Part shown: positions 34,556 to 42,537 of the stretch, piece by piece
How positions within the stretch are numbered: the stretch's first letter is position 1
How the letters are laid out: each line of letters begins with the position of its first letter
Origin: Rhizobium album
GTDB taxonomy: Bacteria > Pseudomonadota > Alphaproteobacteria > Rhizobiales > Rhizobiaceae
Assembly: GCF_003122325.1 (NCBI RefSeq)
Contig: NZ_QFBC01000012.1
Span: 1 to 64,000, forward strand
Length of the DNA stretch: 64,000 nucleotides
Reading direction: 5' to 3'
The notes under the pieces: model-generated
What the model was told of the DNA's origin: nothing
Seen by the model: only the letters and a program-made list of their open reading frames with translations
Database searches by the model: none
Translations under genes and position numbers: made by a program

Positions 34556-35037
34556 CTATTTTCGAATTACGCTCAGTGTACCATCGCTTTCCAGCACCAC
34601 GGCTGAGACCGCTTCACCTTGTCCGTCCCGCTCGCGCGGACGGCCGACTTTACCTCGTCTTTCGTGATGCGCTGGCGCTTCATCGCTTCACAGCAGTATG
34701 ATCCGTTTCGAACAAGAAGCGTCGGCTCCGAGCGAAACATTTTGGCGGCGGTTTTTGAGCGAACGGAGGCGTATGTGACAAGGTACTGAAGTAGGATGAG
34801 CACTGCCAATGCGGTAGCGCCCTCCGCAAGGGCAATAGATTCCTGAAGAAGAATAGCTGAAAGCGTTGAGCCCAGCGCTACGGTAACGACGAGATCGAAT
34901 GCATTCAGCTTGGCCAGCGTCCTTTTGCCCGCGATACGGAGAAAAATGACCAGTGTAATGTACGCCAAAGCCCCGATGATCGCCGTTCTCAGCACGCCTT
35001 GCCAGTTCTGAAAGAACAAGTGAGACCATTCCATCAA
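34556..35037 (-). pseudogene. DUF421/YetF-type membrane protein with a late frameshift
   Basis: From ATG 35037 the frame gives a DUF421 protein: three membrane helices (TAIIGALAYITLVIFLRIAG, FDLVVTVALGSTLSAILLQE) and the C-terminal domain start (PTLLVRNGSYCCEAMKRQRI, EVKSAVRASG). It then ends in an unlike tail at 34573. The expected ending GEAVSAVVLESDGTLSVIRK is present in the next frame with a stop at 34556. One indel near 34620 explains this. The short protein may keep its membrane part. Confidence 0.7.
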
Positions 35038-35244
35038 TCATCTCCCCGGTCGACGGCATCAATCTTTTACTGCGTGGGCGGCGCCCCGCCACTCTCGCGG
35101 TAAGATGGAAGATTAGGAGCGTCTTTCAAGCGGATGGGCTTTGGGATCGGCGATGAGTGTCTTCTGCCGATACGATCGGAGAGGTGAGCAATTGACAGTA
35201 CGACTGGAGTCACGCGGTCTATCACGGCGGCTTCAGATCGTGTT

Positions 35245-35481
35245 TTGAATTCCCAGTTCTACCACGCGACCGGTCGGGAGTTTAAAGTATTCGGTCGCGT
35301 TTCTGGCATTGTCAGCCAAGGCGATAAACACGCGGTGCTGCCAGAACGGCATCCCGCCTTTGCGGAGGGAATCAGTGCCCGCTTCGAGAGGAAAAACGAT
35401 GTGGACGGTCGGCTGGAATACGATCTGGAAGAGGACGATGCGGAACTATACCTTCTGATCCGGATCTTGGGACGAGCATGA
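35245..35481 (+). CDS. Hypothetical protein, 78 aa
   Basis: The frame starts at TTG 35245 with no clear ribosome site, so the real start is uncertain. Sequence such as [20 protein letters not shown] and [20 protein letters not shown] looks protein-like. Its stop overlaps the start of the next small gene (ATGA), which supports both frames. No family recognised. Confidence 0.4.
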   Translation: MNSQFYHATGREFKVFGRVSGIVSQGDKHAVLPERHPAFAEGISARFERKNDVDGRLEYDLEEDDAELYLLIRILGRA

Positions 35482-35567
35482 GACAGCGTGTTCGCATCTG
35501 GTTCGCGTTCCAGCTGCTTCGCATTGCCGGGTGGCTGATCGAGTTGAGCGAGCGGCGAGCCCGATAG
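35478..35567 (+). CDS. Basic amphipathic peptide, 29 aa
   Basis: ATG 35478 overlaps the preceding stop. The product (begins [20 protein letters not shown]) is one amphipathic or membrane helix flanked by Arg residues. Too short for a family call; the coupling is the main evidence. Confidence 0.4.
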   Translation: MRQRVRIWFAFQLLRIAGWLIELSERRAR

Positions 35568-35748
35568 GGTCGCCGCGGTTAATATGGCGGAAGGGGCTCG
35601 GGTTCATCCTTGCCGAAATAGACGGTGCCTTTGGAGCGGGGCGTTCTTTTTGCAGGCAACTACATTGAGACCAATTTCTCCGCTAGCGTGGGTTCACACA
35701 CTAATGGAGTGTTTCACGCGAACATGTCGGCTACCGCGATGGCGACCT

Positions 35749-35973
35749 TCATTCATTATCCTTCGGATCGTAGTTCACCGACCATTCTTTTTCCGTTCCT
35801 TTCTGGCCCGGCGGTATCTTGGTGGCAGTGGCATCATCCGAGCCGGTGATAACAGTAGGCTTTGCGCTTGCGACGCCGTCATGGGTTTTGCCCTTGAGCG
35901 GTTTTGCAAACTGCCCTTTCGTATCACCGTGGATTTGCTGCTTGGTGTTTTCGGTGTCTGAGCGAGCGACCAT
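35749..35973 (-). CDS. Hydrophilic protein, 74 aa
   Basis: Lys-, Asp-, Thr- and Gln-rich, without a hydrophobic core (TKQQIHGDTKGQFAKPLKGK, KEWSVNYDPKDNE), so probably disordered. Its ATG shares a base with the stop of the preceding gene (TAATG), showing a two-gene operon of disordered proteins. Such proteins may protect against desiccation, but that is inference. Confidence 0.55.
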   Translation of the reverse strand: MVARSDTENTKQQIHGDTKGQFAKPLKGKTHDGVASAKPTVITGSDDATATKIPPGQKGTEKEWSVNYDPKDNE

Positions 35974-36176
35974 TACCCGTCACCTTTTGTCTTGAGGCCG
36001 TCGGAAAGATTTCGTTTCCGCGGATCTTTCAGATTTTCGCCTGCTGCATCGCGGTCACGATCCGGATCATCTTTTGCGGGAAGGTAGCCGCGTGGCGTGT
36101 TTTCCTGCGGACCTTCCCAGCGTGGTGACTGATCCGTCGTGCCGGGTGCTCCGTCTCTCGGGCTGGTGATACTCAT
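35973..36176 (-). CDS. Hydrophilic protein, 67 aa
   Basis: The start at 36176 follows GAAGGAGAAAACCG. The protein is Pro-, Gly-, Asp- and Arg-rich (SITSPRDGAPGTTDQSPRWE, GYLPAKDDPDRDRDAAGENL) and should be unstructured. A general-stress promoter variant lies 33 bases upstream, and the next disordered-protein gene is coupled by a TAATG overlap. Confidence 0.6.
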   Translation of the reverse strand: MSITSPRDGAPGTTDQSPRWEGPQENTPRGYLPAKDDPDRDRDAAGENLKDPRKRNLSDGLKTKGDG

Positions 36177-36208
36177 CGGTTTTCTCCTTCTTGGATTGAT
36201 CCGCACCC

Positions 36209-36233
36209 AACAAGGATAAAGGCCTATGGTTCC
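36209..36233 (-). promoter_or_regulatory. Candidate EcfG-type promoter for the two hydrophilic proteins
   Basis: Minus strand GGAAC (36233-36229), 16-base spacer, TGTT (36212-36209). Confidence 0.5.
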
Positions 36234-36350
36234 AGCCGCCCGTCTGCCCTCCTTCCAAGCCCTGAACAACGGCAGCCATTTTCAGCAGATTAAATTAGTT
36301 GAATGACATGTGGGGTGGGAGGGGCAGGATACCTAAAACGGAGGTATCGC

Positions 36351-36533
36351 GTGACTGAACCAATCAAGCGCCCAAGGGTATCAACGACGATAGAGGGTCG
36401 CAGAGAAGCCGCTGAAGTTACCACGGTAGTAGCCCTGGAAAGCATAGATATCGAGAAAAAGGCTCGCGAGGAAAAGACCGCTCGCCTCCGTGCCCTGCGT
36501 GAACAGGCGCTTGCAGAGCCGAAACAGACTTAG
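36351..36533 (+). CDS. Small charged protein, 60 aa
   Basis: GGAGG at 36341-36345 lies 5 bases before GTG 36351, which is preferred to ATG 36303. The C-terminal 30 residues form a highly charged helix (IEKKAREEKTARLRALREQA). Soluble, family unknown. Confidence 0.55.
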   Translation: MTEPIKRPRVSTTIEGRREAAEVTTVVALESIDIEKKAREEKTARLRALREQALAEPKQT

Positions 36534-36596
36534 TCTGCTATTCAGGCATAAGTCTCGTAGACTGCTGATCTTGCATCGGCGCTTGGCTCCGGAAGC

Positions 36597-36621
36597 GGAA
36601 CTATCCGGCGCTCCTATCGTT
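36597..36621 (+). promoter_or_regulatory. EcfG-type general-stress promoter
   Basis: GGAAC (36597-36601), 16-base spacer, CGTT (36618-36621): exact consensus, 34 bases before ATG 36655. Confidence 0.75.
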
Positions 36622-36654
36622 TTGCGACGAAGTTCAACTTGAAGGGAGAGAGCG

Positions 36655-37101
36655 ATGGCAAACAATGTCACGAATGAAGGGAGCACCTCCGGCGAAACGC
36701 TTGGCACGCGCTTCGGGCATTCGGTTGAGAGCCAGGCGCAACAGCAGGACTCAATGAAACTCGCAGCGCCGGGGGAGACTGGAGAAACGTTGAATGTATA
36801 CCGTTTGGTGCCGGTCGCTGCATCAACCGACCCTCGTTGGGATAATTCCCCAGGCTCAGGTGAGCTTCTTGTCGCCGCTCGAACATCTGGCGATGCTCGA
36901 ATAGTTGCCGCCGGCCGTGAACTCGATTTTATGGATATTGACGCCGCTCCGGCTGAGGATGTTACGACCGTCAATGCCAGTGCCTTTCGGGACGAAAAGC
37001 TTTACACAGTTATCGAGATTGAAAGAGACCGCACCGACTTACAGCGGGGTGTGATCGAAGGCGTTGTTCGCGTTGACAACATCACCCCCGCTACGATTTG
37101 A
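36655..37101 (+). CDS. Hypothetical protein, 148 aa, general-stress controlled
   Basis: AAGGGAGAGAGCG precedes ATG 36655. The first 45 residues are polar. The second half looks folded, with strands and helices (GELLVAARTSGDARIVAAGR, EKLYTVIEIERDRTDL). No signal peptide, membrane span or recognisable domain. The perfect stress promoter just upstream is the best clue to its role. Confidence 0.65.
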   Translation: MANNVTNEGSTSGETLGTRFGHSVESQAQQQDSMKLAAPGETGETLNVYRLVPVAASTDPRWDNSPGSGELLVAARTSGDARIVAAGRELDFMDIDAAPAEDVTTVNASAFRDEKLYTVIEIERDRTDLQRGVIEGVVRVDNITPATI

Positions 37102-37254
37102 GCTCAAAAGCACAGAATTCATTTTCGGGCGGCCGCCAGCCCATTCCGGGCTACGGGAGGTTTATTCCGTGGAAGCAGACCGGTCGTTTACGCTTTGCAG
37201 TCGAACGTTTGGAGACCCGTCCGCAGACGACTGACCGGGAACTCACAATGATGC

Positions 37255-37298
37255 AGTAAGTCAGCCCTCTCGCAAAGGAGCCGGACGGCTGACTTACT
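37255..37298. repeat. Inverted repeat with 12-bp perfect arms
   Basis: AGTAAGTCAGCC (37255-37266) and GGCTGACTTACT (37287-37298) flank a 20-base loop. It lies between two same-strand genes with no T-run. It could be a terminator, an operator or a small mobile-element relic. Confidence 0.6.
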
Positions 37299-37396
37299 TG
37301 AAAGGCATCGAGGCCACCCTATGTCTAAAATGCTGGCATGACGTAAGCGGCCAACTTGCCAGTGGAGAAAACTCCCGCCAAAAAGGGAGTGCTTCG

Positions 37397-37606
37397 ATGC
37401 CCATATTCAACCTACTTTCCTATTCCGATACCGAAATCGACGTTATCCTCGATGCTGTTGCCCTTCACTGCACGCAACTAGGCTCGTCCACGAACAATGA
37501 AGCGAGAAGAATAGTGCTGTTGAGGGCGATCGAAATTTATTCCGTCTCTCCGCTAACGTCCTATGAGCTGGCTCAAAAACTTTGTCAGCTTGATAGGCGG
37601 AACTAA
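37397..37606 (+). CDS. Hypothetical protein, 69 aa
   Basis: AAAGGGAG precedes ATG 37397. The product is a compact helical protein (DTEIDVILDAVALHCTQLGS, ARRIVLLRAIEIYSVSP). It is followed after 42 bases by another small helical protein, likely on the same transcript. No family recognised. Confidence 0.5.
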   Translation: MPIFNLLSYSDTEIDVILDAVALHCTQLGSSTNNEARRIVLLRAIEIYSVSPLTSYELAQKLCQLDRRN

Positions 37607-37648
37607 TTCACAAACTTGATGTTTTCCCCTTCCAAAAGGGAATTACAT

Positions 37649-37894
37649 ATGGGCGATAGCGGCGAACTTCGGCGCATTAGTGCCGAATTGTTCGGCGTCT
37701 ACAGCAGCGGGCGGCTTGCCAGGCAAGAGCTATCTGTGTGGATCTTATCGTTAGACGATTATCCGCCCGCGGCTATGCGTGTAATCCTTAATGCCCAGCA
37801 ATGGTTCTCCCGCGACACCTCTCGTCGGAAACCTGAGGAAGTGATGCTTCACGACTTGGCCTTGTTGTTGCAGTTGTCGGAATTTGATGAGTAA
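37649..37894 (+). CDS. Hypothetical protein, 81 aa
   Basis: The start at 37649 is taken as it follows AAAGGGAATTACAT. The protein is mostly helical with Leu-rich ends (VWILSLDDYPPAAMRVILNA, MLHDLALLLQLSEFDE). Soluble, unknown family, probably co-transcribed with the 69-aa gene. Confidence 0.5.
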   Translation: MGDSGELRRISAELFGVYSSGRLARQELSVWILSLDDYPPAAMRVILNAQQWFSRDTSRRKPEEVMLHDLALLLQLSEFDE

Positions 37895-37966
37895 CTGACG
37901 AGGACAGCCGACTCGAAATCACATTTGCAGTTCTCGTTCCTGGCAGATTTCGAGCTTGCTCTTCGC

Positions 37967-37991
37967 GGAACGGAAACAAAGCAGGCGCGTT
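37967..37991 (+). promoter_or_regulatory. EcfG-type general-stress promoter of a DUF6894 gene
   Basis: GGAAC (37967-37971), 16-base spacer, CGTT (37988-37991), 25 bases before ATG 38016. Exact consensus. Confidence 0.75.
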
Positions 37992-38015
37992 CCACGAACA
38001 CAACGGAGCGCTCCC

Positions 38016-38255
38016 ATGGCCATCTACTACTTCGACCTCAACGACAACGGCGTTACGATCGACGATGCAGACGGCCTAGAGTTTGAAAGCAATGAGAGGG
38101 CATTCAAGGAAGCGGTTATCGCTCTTTCTGAGATGTCGCGAGATTTAAAGCCAGAAGACGGCCGAAAAATTCTGAGGCTGTCCGTTTACGATGCGGAGCG
38201 CAAATGCATCGCAGAATCAGAAATCAAGTACGATCCGCGAGGAATTTATCCATAG
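38016..38255 (+). CDS. DUF6894-like small protein, 79 aa
   Basis: Starts AIYYFDLNDNGVTIDDADGL, the hallmark of the DUF6894 family (a short strand, then D-x-x-G with acidic residues), followed by the helix AFKEAVIALSEMSRD and a final strand pair. A relative lies at 51699-51941 and has its own stress promoter. The start at 38016 fits the promoter position; an earlier ATG at 37956 would lie upstream of it. Confidence 0.75.
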   Translation: MAIYYFDLNDNGVTIDDADGLEFESNERAFKEAVIALSEMSRDLKPEDGRKILRLSVYDAERKCIAESEIKYDPRGIYP

Positions 38256-38433
38256 CGCAGAGCGGCTGCGTTAGACATGGACATCGACCAGTCAAGCTAC
38301 GCGCAGAGGGTAACGTCAGAAGATCATCGCCTCTCATTGGCGTCAATCCACGCGCCGAAAAATCTTCAAATTTCTTTTCAGAGGTCTAGCGACGCCAATC
38401 AAGAACTGCCGATTTGTACCGGCTATTCATCAA

Positions 38434-38456
38434 AGAAAAAGCCCGCGGAAGCGGGC
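38434..38456 (-). terminator. Rho-independent terminator of the 73-aa gene
   Basis: Read on the minus strand: GCCCGC, a TTCC loop, GCGGGC, then TTTTTCTTTG. A classical stem and T-run, 113 bases after the stop at 38569. Confidence 0.7.
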
Positions 38457-38568
38457 AAATTTACTGGAGAAAGCGGCATACGATTTACATGTTCGGCCGC
38501 TGTCTGGACAATCTCCTACAAACGCTAATTTTCGATCACAACTGCTGGCACGGTCACTTGGTTCGGCG

Positions 38569-38790
38569 TCACCCGCGTTCGACAAGAGCTTCAAGCTGAA
38601 TACCGGAAATAATCGAGTCGGCTGTGCACTCGCCGTGAACGAAAACTTCAATTGAGGACAGATCGGCGATATGATGTCGGCAGTAACCCAGGGCAAGTTC
38701 TAAGGTCTTAAACTTCCGGTTTCTCACGCCGTTTGACCAGCTATGGACCGTCACCTGCTGTCCTCGATACGCTTCTAACTCGTTTCGCAT
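38569..38790 (-). CDS. Hypothetical protein, 73 aa
   Basis: GGAGGAGG ends 6 bases before ATG 38790, a very strong ribosome site that decides the start among several ATGs. The sequence is mixed alpha/beta (AYRGQQVTVHSWSNGVRNRK, FKTLELALGYCRHHIADLSS). Its own terminator lies downstream. Family not recognised. Confidence 0.6.
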   Translation of the reverse strand: MRNELEAYRGQQVTVHSWSNGVRNRKFKTLELALGYCRHHIADLSSIEVFVHGECTADSIISGIQLEALVERG

Positions 38791-38900
38791 GGCATCCTCC
38801 TCCATCGGCCTATGCATTCGAAATCTCCTTCTCTTAACAAATATCAAGTGAGAAGACGGGTTGCTTTCGTTTTCGAAGTTAGCGGACCGTGCCCACAACC

Positions 38901-38915
38901 GGTTCAATTTGAACC
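38901..38915. promoter_or_regulatory. 15-bp palindrome, possible operator
   Basis: GGTTCAATTTGAACC, perfect 7-bp arms around one base, 111 bases upstream of the 73-aa gene. May be chance. Confidence 0.25.
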
Positions 38916-39060
38916 AATGATACAGATGGAGGGTGTGTGGCTTTAACGAAGCCAGGTGTTGGGCCTTGGCCGTCTGTCTCTGGAACGACCGAAACTTGCG
39001 TTCGCCTCAGGCCGGGCGCTTTTTTTGCGAAGATGTTCTGTCCAGTTTAGACATCCTTGG

Positions 39061-39273
39061 TCAAGGCTTCAGGTCACCGACAGTCGGAGCTCGGCCGGCG
39101 ATAAACCGGTCAAGAGCGTTGCGCAGTTCCTCGGCAGTCGCCTTGTTGATCGCCATATCGATCAAGCCGTCATCCGTATTCAGCACCAATATGCCGAGCA
39201 AAGGGACCGGAGCGAGTTGTGCTACGGAGGCCTCCCTCAGTCTATTAAAGTCTGTCGAGCTTTTTCTTGCCAT
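39061..39273 (-). CDS. Hypothetical protein, 70 aa
   Basis: The start at 39273 is inferred from the promoter-like site upstream. It contains PLLGILVLNTDDGLIDMAIN and the helix TAEELRNALDRFIAG, plausible for a small alpha/beta protein. No named family. Confidence 0.45.
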   Translation of the reverse strand: MARKSSTDFNRLREASVAQLAPVPLLGILVLNTDDGLIDMAINKATAEELRNALDRFIAGRAPTVGDLKP

Positions 39274-39307
39274 TGAGCACCACACATAGAAACTGAAGTC
39301 GCCGTAC

Positions 39308-39332
39308 AACTGTCTTGGCAGTTCGGCGTTCC
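39308..39332 (-). promoter_or_regulatory. Candidate EcfG-type promoter of the 70-aa gene
   Basis: Minus strand GGAAC (39332-39328), 16-base spacer, AGTT (39311-39308), 34 bases before ATG 39273. Confidence 0.5.
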
Positions 39333-39380
39333 CTGATAATACACACGATTTACAATTCGATCCGCCGATCAGCTATGCAA
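39333..39380. repeat. 48-base intergenic repeat, copy 1
   Basis: Aligns without gaps to 41773-41820, identical at 37 of 48 positions by my count, with GATTTACA and GCCGA shared. Confidence 0.5.
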
Positions 39381-39466
39381 GAAGCTAAACGCTGCAACCG
39401 GCGCTTCGTCGGCGGTATTCTACTCGCACTTCAATGGCATATCGACGCAGCGGCTACGCGGGCCTA

Positions 39467-40234
39467 TTATTGTGTGAACAGGCGGTTAGGCGTGGTGAGC
39501 ACGGGAATGCCCAAATCACCTTTGAGTAAATGCTGGAAAGGTCTCGGTTCGAGTTTGCCTGGATTGGCATAGGGGTTGCCGAACGCAAAGATGAAAAAAA
39601 GGATTACGCCGGAGTATGCGCCAAAGAGACCGAGGAGGACTAAATGCGTCCGTGAGGGGCGGTAGACGTAAAAGGCCGAAGATACGATAATCAGGCCGAT
39701 GATTGCTGGAGCCCAGAACAGACCAGAGAACCGGCTCGTTGTTGGAGCCTCGCGAAGCTGGCGGTATTTGGCTATGGCTGTCACCCGGTCCTTCAATCTC
39801 GTGCTGAGATAGCGCTGCCGATCTGTGGTGGGTGCAAGGTCGAGGACATGGTCATACACCCTCTCCCATTCCTGCCAAGCCCTGGGCGATAGTCCCTTCC
39901 CGTCGGCAAGGCCTTCCCATTCCTCGTTCACCACGACAGAGACGTATCTGGAGAGACCCTCCTGAACCGGCGTGACGATTGCGCCGCCGTATCGCCTGGC
40001 GTCGTTGAAAACGTCGGATATCGCGACTGTTTCCTCGATCAGGGTGGATCGAACACCTTTATAGTCGTCAAGTTCCTGGGCGTAAACGAGACCAAGGATG
40101 AGGCTGTGAAGGGTGGCGACGCGGACCGCGACATTGCCTGCGACCTCAAGCGTGCGGTCACCTTCGTTTCCCGGATGCAAGAGGCGGCGTGCAAGGAAAT
40201 AGCTTGCCAGCACGATAGCTATTGTCGCCAGCAC
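39467..40234 (-). CDS. DUF4239-like membrane protein
   Basis: Predicted span at the N-terminus (LATIAIVLASYFLARRLL), a central cytoplasmic or periplasmic helical domain (residues about 35-170, LIEETVAISDVFNDARRYGG), and two C-terminal spans (FWAPAIIGLIIVSSAFYVY, LVLLGLFGAYSGVILFFIFA). This matches the DUF4239 layout. The GTG at 40234 is the first available start, but the frame is open and protein-like upstream (IDIASSSIIGLAF), so the true start, perhaps a rare codon, may be about 20 residues earlier. Function unknown. Confidence 0.75.
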   Translation of the reverse strand: MLATIAIVLASYFLARRLLHPGNEGDRTLEVAGNVAVRVATLHSLILGLVYAQELDDYKGVRSTLIEETVAISDVFNDARRYGGAIVTPVQEGLSRYVSVVVNEEWEGLADGKGLSPRAWQEWERVYDHVLDLAPTTDRQRYLSTRLKDRVTAIAKYRQLREAPTTSRFSGLFWAPAIIGLIIVSSAFYVYRPSRTHLVLLGLFGAYSGVILFFIFAFGNPYANPGKLEPRPFQHLLKGDLGIPVLTTPNRLFTQ

Positions 40235-40451
40235 AAATGCCAGGCCGATTATGGATGAACTCGCGATGTCGATTGTGTTTTCTATGATATCAACCTCTTG
40301 GAATTCGTTCGATCACAAGCTTACAATGGCCCTTGATTCCAAGGTAGTCCGCGTAGTTCCACCTCGATGCGGAAAAACTCGCAGGTCCGCCCAACCAGGA
40401 AAGCTAAAACTAATATTCCGACGAGTCCCGGCAACTCGGCGGCTCTTGTTC

Positions 40452-40476
40452 GGAACATCGCTGTAGCATCCTAGTT
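40452..40476 (+). promoter_or_regulatory. Candidate EcfG-type promoter of the DUF4174 gene
   Basis: GGAAC (40452-40456), 16-base spacer, AGTT (40473-40476), 25 bases before ATG 40501. Confidence 0.55.
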
Positions 40477-40500
40477 TTGACGTTAAAAAGGAGCGATGCG

Positions 40501-40920
40501 ATGTTGAAATCACTGGCGACTGAAATCTTGGGCACCTCCGTTGAGCCACAACTCGCGGCAGAAGCGCTAAGTCCTCTACGCGGCGTCAATCGTGTTTTCC
40601 TGATTTTTGCGGATGTCAGCAATGCTACAGCGGCGAGGCAGGAAAATTCGGTCCTCGCTGAACGCAACGGGCTAACGGAACGCGATATGATTGTCATTCG
40701 TGTAAAAGGCAGTGTCGCGCAGCCGTTGTTTGGATCGGCGCCGCCCCTTGATGCGGAGCACTTACGCCAGGCGTTTAACGTGTTGGATGGCGAGTTTCGT
40801 GCCGTTTTAATTGGAAAAGATGGCACAACAAAAATGGAGGTACGCGAGCCGATCAGCGCCGGCGAGTTATTCGTGCTGATAGATGCCATGCCAATCAGGC
40901 GGCAAGAGAGCAGGTCTTGA
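40501..40920 (+). CDS. DUF4174-like protein, 139 aa
   Basis: The segments LSPLRGVNRVFLIFADVSNA, LAERNGLTERDMIVIRVKGS, LDGEFRAVLIGKDGTTKMEV and SAGELFVLIDAMPIRRQE follow the DUF4174 pattern, which has a thioredoxin-like strand order without catalytic cysteines. Most members have a signal peptide; this one does not from 40501. AAAAGGAGCGATGCG precedes the ATG. Confidence 0.75.
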   Translation: MLKSLATEILGTSVEPQLAAEALSPLRGVNRVFLIFADVSNATAARQENSVLAERNGLTERDMIVIRVKGSVAQPLFGSAPPLDAEHLRQAFNVLDGEFRAVLIGKDGTTKMEVREPISAGELFVLIDAMPIRRQESRS

Positions 40921-41048
40921 GTGCTTCGCCAGCCCGATTTAGCAAGGCGATGCGGTCAGCGGTTCGGAGTGATTGGATGGGCTATTTGCTCTGTTCGCTT
41001 GGCGACGCCCGGCGGTTCTACCTCCCATCACGAGAACGGGAGAAAATA

Positions 41049-41402
41049 ATGAAAGTCAAGAAATTCAGCATCGCCGACGCGAACCTCGTTCGGTCGCCGG
41101 GACAGGACGCCGATATCTTTGTCGGAGATCTCATCGATGAAAACGACGGTGGACCAATCACCATCGGCTACGGTCGGTATGCACCCAATCAAAGTCTTAC
41201 CGAAAAGATGGCGGTACATGACGTCATGGTGGTTCTTGAGGGAAGGCTGGCGGTGTCGACGGGCGCGGGAACTGTTACTGCCGGTCCCGGAGAGATTGTC
41301 TACATGCCGAAGGGGGAAGCAGTCACAATTACAACGGAAGGCGAAGGCGCGTTAACCGCTTTCGTCACCTATCCGCATTGGGCGGAAGTTCATCAAAACT
41401 GA
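41049..41402 (+). CDS. Cupin-domain protein (EutQ-like), 117 aa
   Basis: Single cupin barrel: residues 30-105 include GYGRYAPNQSLTEKMAVHDV, MVVLEGRLAVSTGAGTVTAG and PGEIVYMPKGEAVTITTEGE. The metal-site histidines of classical cupins are only partly kept (one His in MAVHDV). The pattern resembles EutQ-type cupins, but there is no ethanolamine cluster. GGGAGAAAATA precedes the ATG at 41049. Role unknown. Confidence 0.8.
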   Translation: MKVKKFSIADANLVRSPGQDADIFVGDLIDENDGGPITIGYGRYAPNQSLTEKMAVHDVMVVLEGRLAVSTGAGTVTAGPGEIVYMPKGEAVTITTEGEGALTAFVTYPHWAEVHQN

Positions 41403-41426
41403 ATTCCGAGGCTAAGGTTTGTAGAA

Positions 41427-41687
41427 ATGACAGAGTTGAAGGACATCCCCGGCCCGCGACAACATGGCGCCTATCCAGAACGTGCCGCTGATTGCCGGAG
41501 CGCTATAGAGCCGGCTTACATGGACCACACCAGCGCCGGGACAGAAGATGAGCAAAAGCTGGAAGCCGGAGAGCTATCCGATGTTATGATTGCGCTGAGC
41601 AACCGGGCGCGTCATGCAGGTTGGTCCGCAGAAGAGTCCGACGCTGCCATCGCAGCTATTGCCGCTCAGCGCGTTGCTGGCGGTTGA
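41427..41687 (+). CDS. Hypothetical protein, 86 aa
   Basis: The N-terminal half is polar; the C-terminal 40 residues form a helical unit MIALSNRARHAGWSAEESDA then AIAAIAAQRVAGG. The same AGWS-x2-E ... AI-x-AIA-x2-RV-x-AG pattern occurs in the 76-aa protein at 48517-48747, so the two are distant relatives. Soluble; no named family. Confidence 0.55.
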   Translation: MTELKDIPGPRQHGAYPERAADCRSAIEPAYMDHTSAGTEDEQKLEAGELSDVMIALSNRARHAGWSAEESDAAIAAIAAQRVAGG

Positions 41688-41772
41688 TCGATCCAGACGG
41701 CGATCCAGCACACAGGGAAGCGCATTGATTTAATCGACGCCTTAGATCTTTCCAAATCGGCCGTCCTTTCAT

Positions 41773-41820
41773 CTGGTATTACAGATGATTTACAGTTCGG
41801 ATCGCCGACCAGCGACGCAA
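41773..41820. repeat. 48-base intergenic repeat, copy 2
   Basis: Partner of 39333-39380; see that entry. Confidence 0.5.
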
Positions 41821-41938
41821 TCCCGGTGGTCCATAGAAAACAGCCATTCACTCGCATTTGACGAATTCATTTAATCCGCCCTTACTCCCTAATGCGCGAA
41901 CATAATTCTCGAATAATCGTCATGCGAGAGGATGAGGT

Positions 41939-42172
41939 ATGGAAAGAGGGAAGCGGATTATGGTCGCGGTTGCGGCATCGATGTTTTTCGCGAACTCGGC
42001 GATGGCCGCATGCAATCCGAACTACAATGGGGCATGCGTGCCTGTAGCCAGCGATGTCGATTGTGCAGGCGGATCGGGTAACGGTCCCGAGTATGTCCAA
42101 GGCCCGGTTACTGTCGTTGGCAGTGACGTTTACGATCTGGACCGGGACGGAGATGGCATCGGCTGCGAATGA
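41939..42172 (+). CDS. Secreted excalibur-domain protein, 77 aa
   Basis: A signal peptide covers residues 1-23 (IMVAVAASMFFANSAMA). The mature part ends in an excalibur calcium-binding loop, DVDCAGGSGNGPEYV with DLDRDGDGIGCE, the D-x-D-x-D-G-x-x-C pattern. Such domains often accompany secreted thermonuclease-like proteins; one is encoded at 45702-46199. A hairpin terminator follows. Confidence 0.85.
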   Translation: MERGKRIMVAVAASMFFANSAMAACNPNYNGACVPVASDVDCAGGSGNGPEYVQGPVTVVGSDVYDLDRDGDGIGCE

Positions 42173-42191
42173 TGTAAAATGTTCAGGAGCC

Positions 42192-42217
42192 CTGCACCCC
42201 CATTTTGGTGGGTGCAG
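42192..42217 (+). terminator. Hairpin after the excalibur gene
   Basis: CTGCACCC/GGGTGCAG, 8-bp stem with a 10-base loop containing TTTT, 20 bases after the stop. Confidence 0.5.
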
Positions 42218-42537
42218 ACCGGCGCGGTCGAGAGCCTGGGAGGTTGCGACAACCGCGCAAATATCCGCTTCTCCTCTGGCATCTGAATTGCTGTAACAGC
42301 AACGCGGGAAGAGCTAGAGCAATGCCAGTGTCGTTTCTGGAAACGTGACCCCGCACCCCCTCAAGGTAGGGTCAGAGCGGCGCTGCCTAGGACTAGGGAC
42401 GGCCTGACAATGGTGCAGATCATAAGCCGTTCGCATCCGATGACGTGTCGACAATACAGGGGCGCGATGTTGGCGCGAGATGTCTTTGCACTGATGGATC
42501 AAAGAGCCTTCAATAACAGCATCGAAGAGGCAAGACT
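42218..42537. other. Gene-free stretch
   Basis: 320 bases between the excalibur gene and the end of the convergent 568-aa gene. I see no supported gene; a short plus-strand frame from 42410 overlaps the neighbouring gene and lacks a ribosome site. Confidence 0.45.
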
